Assembly (NCBI RefSeq): GCF_003583405.1
Contig: NZ_QXEC01000014.1
Span: 1-64,000, forward strand
DNA from: Micromonospora radicis
Lineage (GTDB): Bacteria > Actinomycetota > Actinomycetes > Mycobacteriales > Micromonosporaceae
Length of the DNA: 64,000 nt
Direction of reading: 5' to 3'
Within the stretch, counting starts at the first letter, position 1, and every line of letters starts with the position of its first letter. Below the pieces are notes generated by a model. The model ran no database searches. It was not told the DNA's origin and worked only from the letters and a program-made list of their open reading frames with translations. A program made the position numbers and the translations under genes. Positions 60,571-64,000 of this stretch are shown here, one piece after another.

Positions 60571-60663
60571 CTATCGAGATTAACAAGATGTTCCGGGACG
60601 GGATGGTTGCCCGGTCACGTACCAGGGGCAGCGTCAACGGCCGGTGTCGCCGACAATGCCTAC

Positions 60664-62205
60664 GTGACCACTCCGACGGCACCGGCGGGCACCCTCGACC
60701 CGCCGCGACGGCCCACGCTGCCCGCCCCCGGCCCCCGCAGCACCGGGCCGTGGCTGGTCGCCGGGGCGGTCACCCTGGTCCTGCTGGCACTCGCGCCCCG
60801 ATACGGCTACCACCGCGACGAGCTGTACTTCCTGATCGCCGGACGCCACCTCGACTGGGGCTACGTCGACCAGGGCCCGCTGGTGCCCGCCCTGGCCCGG
60901 CTGATCGACACGATCGCGCCGGGCAGCCTGCTCGCCCTGCGTACCCCGTCGGCGTTGCTGGCGGGCGGCGCGGTGCTGCTGGTCGCGGCGATCGCCCGGC
61001 AGTTCGGCGCGGGCCGCGGCACCCAGACCTTCGCCGCGCTGCTCGGCGGCGTCTCCGGCATCGTCCTGGCCAGCGGTCACCTGCTCAGCACCACCACCGT
61101 CGACCTGGTGGTCTGGCTGGCCGCCGCGCTGTTCACCGTACGGCTGCTGCGCACCGGGGACAGCCGGTGGGCACTGGCGGTCGCGGCGGCCCTGGGGCTC
61201 GGCATGTTCAACAAGTTGCTGCCCGCGTTGCTCGCCGTGGGTCTGCTGGCCGGGCTGGCGATCGCTGGCCCGCGCCGGCTGCTGCGCGACCGCTGGGTGC
61301 TGGCGGCCGCCGGGCTCTTCGCGCTGCTCGCCGCCCCCACCCTGGGCTGGCAGGCCGTCAACGGGTTCCCCCAACTGGGCGTCGCCGCCACCATCTCCAC
61401 CGGCGACAGCTCCTACAGCGGCCGACTCGACGCGTTGTTCCTCCAGTTCGTGATCATCAGTCCCTACGTCGTGCCGATCTGGGTGGCCGGTCTGGTCGCG
61501 CTGCTGCGCCGACCCGGGTGGCGGCCGTACCGGGCACTCGGGTGGGCCTGGCTGGTCGTCGTCGGCATCGTGCTGCTGGCCGGCGGCAAGGGCTACTACG
61601 ACGCCCCGCTGCTGCTGGTGCTCACCGCGGCCGGCGCGTTGGTCGCGGCCGGCTGGGCGGCGTCGGGCCGGCGCCGGGTCCGGCGGCTGTCGCTGCTGGC
61701 CGTCGTCGTGCTGACCGCCCTGGGCAACGGGGTGCTGCTGCTGCCGACGTTGCCCGCCGACCGGCTGCCCGGCTTCGTGGTGGCGGTCAACTACGACGCG
61801 GGCGAGACCATCGGCTGGCCCGCGTTCGCCGACTCGCTCGCCGCCGTGCACCGCGACCTGCCGGCCGACGAACAGGCCCGCGCGGTGATCCTCGCCGCCA
61901 ACTACGGGCAGGCGGGCGCGGTGGCCCGCTACGGTCCACGACGCGGCCTGCCGCCCGCCTACTCGGGGCACAACAGCATGGCCGACTTCGGCCGGCCACC
62001 GGCCGACGCCGACGTGGTGATCGCCGTCGGCTGGCCACAGCCGGACCGGTTGCGGTCCTGGTTCACCGAGGTCACCCCGGCGGGCCGGGTCGACCAGCGG
62101 GTCGAGGTCGACAACGACGAGAACGGCGGGCCGATCTGGCTGTGCCGCGGGCTGCGCCGTCCGTGGGCCGAGATCTGGGACACCGAGGTACGCCACACCG
62201 GGTGA
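60664..62205 (+). CDS. Membrane glycosyltransferase, GT39/ArnT-like
   Basis: 513 residues. Catalytic region YGYHRDELYFLIAGRHLDWGYVDQGP-like: the segments YHRDELYFLIAGRH and GYVDQGPLVPALARL are typical of the dolichol-phosphate-mannose-type superfamily. About ten hydrophobic segments, then a C-terminal extracytoplasmic region (VNYDAGETIGWPAFADSLA). Likely transfers a sugar from a lipid donor. GTG 60664 with no clear ribosome binding site. Acceptor unknown. Confidence 0.85.
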   Translation: MTTPTAPAGTLDPPRRPTLPAPGPRSTGPWLVAGAVTLVLLALAPRYGYHRDELYFLIAGRHLDWGYVDQGPLVPALARLIDTIAPGSLLALRTPSALLAGGAVLLVAAIARQFGAGRGTQTFAALLGGVSGIVLASGHLLSTTTVDLVVWLAAALFTVRLLRTGDSRWALAVAAALGLGMFNKLLPALLAVGLLAGLAIAGPRRLLRDRWVLAAAGLFALLAAPTLGWQAVNGFPQLGVAATISTGDSSYSGRLDALFLQFVIISPYVVPIWVAGLVALLRRPGWRPYRALGWAWLVVVGIVLLAGGKGYYDAPLLLVLTAAGALVAAGWAASGRRRVRRLSLLAVVVLTALGNGVLLLPTLPADRLPGFVVAVNYDAGETIGWPAFADSLAAVHRDLPADEQARAVILAANYGQAGAVARYGPRRGLPPAYSGHNSMADFGRPPADADVVIAVGWPQPDRLRSWFTEVTPAGRVDQRVEVDNDENGGPIWLCRGLRRPWAEIWDTEVRHTG

Positions 62206-62248
62206 CCCCGTCCCGCACGTAGCGCCATGACCGTGCGGGTGGGCGGGC

Positions 62249-62254
62249 TAAGGT
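62249..62254 (+). promoter_or_regulatory. -10 box of the FkbM gene
   Basis: TAAGGT ends 6 nt before ATG 62261, with no ribosome binding site; likely leaderless. Confidence 0.5.
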
Positions 62255-62260
62255 GCTGCG

Positions 62261-63028
62261 ATGGGCATCCACTCCGCCGCGATCGAGGCGCTCAAGGCCG
62301 ATCCCGCCACTGCCTCGCTGCGCCGCTCGCTGGAGGTCTACTACGGCGACCCCGGGCGGGACGCGGCCATGGACGCCTTCTATGCCCGTTTCGTACGCTC
62401 CGGCGACCTGGTCTTCGATATCGGTTCGCACGTGGGCGACCACATCGGCAGTTTCCGCCGGCTCGGTGCCCGGGTGGTCGCCGTCGAGCCGCAGCCGCTC
62501 TGCCTGCGGGCACTGCGGGCCATCTACGCCGACGACGACCAGGTCACCGTGGTCGAGGCGGCCTGCGGGGCGCAGCCGGGGCGGGTCGGTTTCCTGGTCA
62601 ACTCCGCCAACCCGACGGTCTCCACCGCCTCCACCGACTTCGTCGCCGCAGCCATCGGCGCCGGTGGCTGGGAAGGCCAGGTGTGGGACGGCCAGATCGA
62701 GGTGCCGGTCACCACCGTCGACGCCCTGATCGCCGAGTACGGCACCCCGACCTTCGTCAAGATCGACGTGGAGGGCTTCGAGGACGCCGTCCTGGCCGGT
62801 CTGAGCCGTTCACTGCCCGCGCTGTCGTTCGAGTTCACCACCATCAGCCGGTCGGTGGCGCTGCGTTGCCTGGACCGGCTGGCCACGCTCGGCTTCGGTG
62901 GCTTCGACGTGGCACTGGGCGACGAGAAGGTGTTGACCCTCGGCTGGGTCGGTGCCGTCGAGATGGCCACCCACCTGCTCACCCTGCCGCACGAGGTCAA
63001 CTCGGGCGACGTGTACTGCGTACGCTGA
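62261..63028 (+). CDS. FkbM-family methyltransferase
   Basis: 255 residues. SAM-binding LVFDIGSHVGDHIGSFRRLGARVVAVEP and FVKIDVEGFEDAVLAGLS are family hallmarks. FkbM-type enzymes O-methylate sugars, polyketides or other metabolites. The neighbouring glycosyltransferase suggests cell-surface sugar decoration, an inference. HNH gene follows after 4 bp. Confidence 0.88.
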   Translation: MGIHSAAIEALKADPATASLRRSLEVYYGDPGRDAAMDAFYARFVRSGDLVFDIGSHVGDHIGSFRRLGARVVAVEPQPLCLRALRAIYADDDQVTVVEAACGAQPGRVGFLVNSANPTVSTASTDFVAAAIGAGGWEGQVWDGQIEVPVTTVDALIAEYGTPTFVKIDVEGFEDAVLAGLSRSLPALSFEFTTISRSVALRCLDRLATLGFGGFDVALGDEKVLTLGWVGAVEMATHLLTLPHEVNSGDVYCVR

Positions 63029-63032
63029 GGCG

Positions 63033-63500
63033 GTGCTGTCGCAGATCAACGGCCTGTCGGGACACTTCACCGAGGACAGCCTGCGGGCCTACCTGCTCAG
63101 TCGGGCGACCCGCGCCGACAACGGTTGTCTCCTGGTACGCGGCTACGGCAGCCGGCGCGGCGTGCACCAGAAGCTCGCCGGCCGGGCCTGGGCGCACATC
63201 GCGGCGTACGTGGTCCTCGTCGGCGGCTATGACCCGACCCTGCGGGTCCACCACGACTGCGGTACCCCCGACTGCATCGAACCGGGCCATCTGCGTCAAC
63301 TGAGCCACCCGGACAGCTGCCGCGAACGCACCCAGCGCCCCCGGTGCCGCAACGGCCACGAGCGGGAGACCGATCCGGCGACCGGTCGCCTCCGGCGGGT
63401 GTGCCGTACCTGCAACCGGCAGGCCCAGCAGCGCTGGCGGGAACGGCAGGCCGCCGAGGTCGTCGCGGCCCGCGCCACGTACGCCCCGCCCCCCTCCTGA
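63033..63500 (+). CDS. HNH endonuclease-like protein with zinc-binding tail
   Basis: 155 residues. The HNH core is RVHHDCGTPDCIEPGHLRQL: HH...C...C...H, followed by SCRERTQRPRCRNGHERET and RVCRTCNRQ, giving further cysteine pairs for zinc. Resembles free-standing HNH proteins of actinophages. GTG 63033 is set by the compact core; it may be translationally linked to FkbM. A DNA nicking/cleaving role is inferred. Confidence 0.8.
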   Translation: MLSQINGLSGHFTEDSLRAYLLSRATRADNGCLLVRGYGSRRGVHQKLAGRAWAHIAAYVVLVGGYDPTLRVHHDCGTPDCIEPGHLRQLSHPDSCRERTQRPRCRNGHERETDPATGRLRRVCRTCNRQAQQRWRERQAAEVVAARATYAPPPS

Positions 63501-63603
63501 CTTCCGCTGGGGCCACGGAACCCCGCCGCGACACCAGCGTAAGTCCTTACGCACCTTAACAGTCATTATGATGCATCAGGCTTTTGCCCGTTTTGTGGCG
63601 GAT

Positions 63604-63639
63604 AATTAATGGATTGTCGGTCAATGTAATCCATTAATT
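63604..63639. repeat. AT-rich inverted repeat
   Basis: Perfect 12-bp arms AATTAATGGATT (63604-63615) and AATCCATTAATT (63628-63639) with a 12-nt spacer. Together with TGATGCATCA at 63569-63578 it makes a strikingly AT-rich island after the HNH gene. Confidence 0.75.
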
Positions 63640-63687
63640 GGTCAAGCCGACCGCCAGACCCAACCCCGCCGCCCCACTGAGACCGCC

Positions 63688-63722
63688 GGGCGATCGTTGG
63701 CCGGGCCGGCCAACGATCGCCC
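63688..63722. repeat. GC-rich inverted repeat
   Basis: Perfect 15-bp arms (63688-63702 and 63708-63722) around GGGCC. Could be a terminator for the HNH gene or a repeated element. Confidence 0.65.
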
Positions 63723-64000
63723 GCACCACCGTCGACCTGATGGCGCGAACGACTCACCCCACCCCCACCCCACTCCCCGCGCATACCCCGCGCCCCCACT
63801 CCGCGATGCCGACGGGCGCGGCGGGGGTGGGGGTGTCAGTCGAGGACGGGGATCAGTTGACCCGCAGCTGGCCCAGCCGTAGCTTCCAGCGAAAAATCAA
63901 CGCTAAGAAGTTGATCTAGGCGAGTGGGGCGGCGTGTCCCTCTGGGGACCGCCGACCCCAACGCAGCATGTGGCCGGCCCCCCCCGGGTGCCGGCCGTGC
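63723..64000. other. Intergenic tail to the window end
   Basis: No convincing gene. C/G-rich runs at 63755-63800 and an AT-rich patch (GAAAAATCAACGCTAAGAAG near 63891-63910) occur. A 20-codon minus-strand frame ending near 63856 (RWKLRLGQLRVN) could be the tail of something broken, but it is too short to call. Confidence 0.4.

Overview
The window reads as chromosome of a very GC-rich actinomycete. Dense GTG/TTG/ATG starts, 4-bp ATGA/GTGA gene overlaps, G/C-ending codons and gene content fit the Micromonosporaceae (Micromonospora and relatives); the family is an inference. A strong anchor is the run pgsA - DUF881 - small basic protein - DUF881 - gcvH - garA - ftsR - bifunctional nuclease - MerR ... 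gcvP, which matches the order around Rv1822-Rv1832 in Mycobacterium tuberculosis.

Layout. 0.5-9.3 kb: a selenocysteine locus. A formate dehydrogenase whose catalytic subunit has an in-frame UGA plus a SECIS-like hairpin is followed by its iron-sulfur and NrfD-type membrane subunits, tRNA-Sec, selA and selB, all on the + strand, so the selenoprotein lies next to most of the machinery that makes it (selD is not in the window). 9.3-15.2 kb: small hypotheticals, an HhH DNA repair protein, a universal stress protein, a DUF574 methyltransferase and a SpoIIE phosphatase/MarR pair. 15.5-28.6 kb: the conserved block named above, with truncated haemoglobin, flavohaemoprotein, DivIVA-like protein and sirtuin genes between merR and gcvP; gcvP has a glycine riboswitch. 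28.7-36.8 kb: pabB, def, a frameshifted GNAT gene, a TauE-type exporter, a nuclease/phosphatase, folD, a FAD monooxygenase divergent from a TetR gene across a double operator, and a tyrosine recombinase; by eye the + strand here is C-rich whatever the gene direction.

37-49.4 kb: esterase, SDR, peroxiredoxin, OsmC/MarR, a second MarR-like gene, cydAB, plsC, aldo/keto reductase, GDPD, an MFS permease and thymidine kinase. 49.5-57.3 kb: two FtsX-type permeases and two LolD-type ATPases, with a perfect 52-bp direct repeat between the permeases. 57.3-64 kb: a lipoprotein-like hypothetical, a second tyrosine recombinase, hsp20 with a HAIR-type operator, DUF6069/MarR, a GT39-like glycosyltransferase, FkbM methyltransferase, an HNH endonuclease and an unusually AT-rich, palindrome-bearing tail.

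Redox and respiration are a common thread: formate oxidation into the quinone pool, cytochrome bd, two globins, peroxiredoxin and OsmC. Several promoters show TANNNT boxes 6-8 nt before the start codon with no ribosome binding site, suggesting leaderless transcripts.
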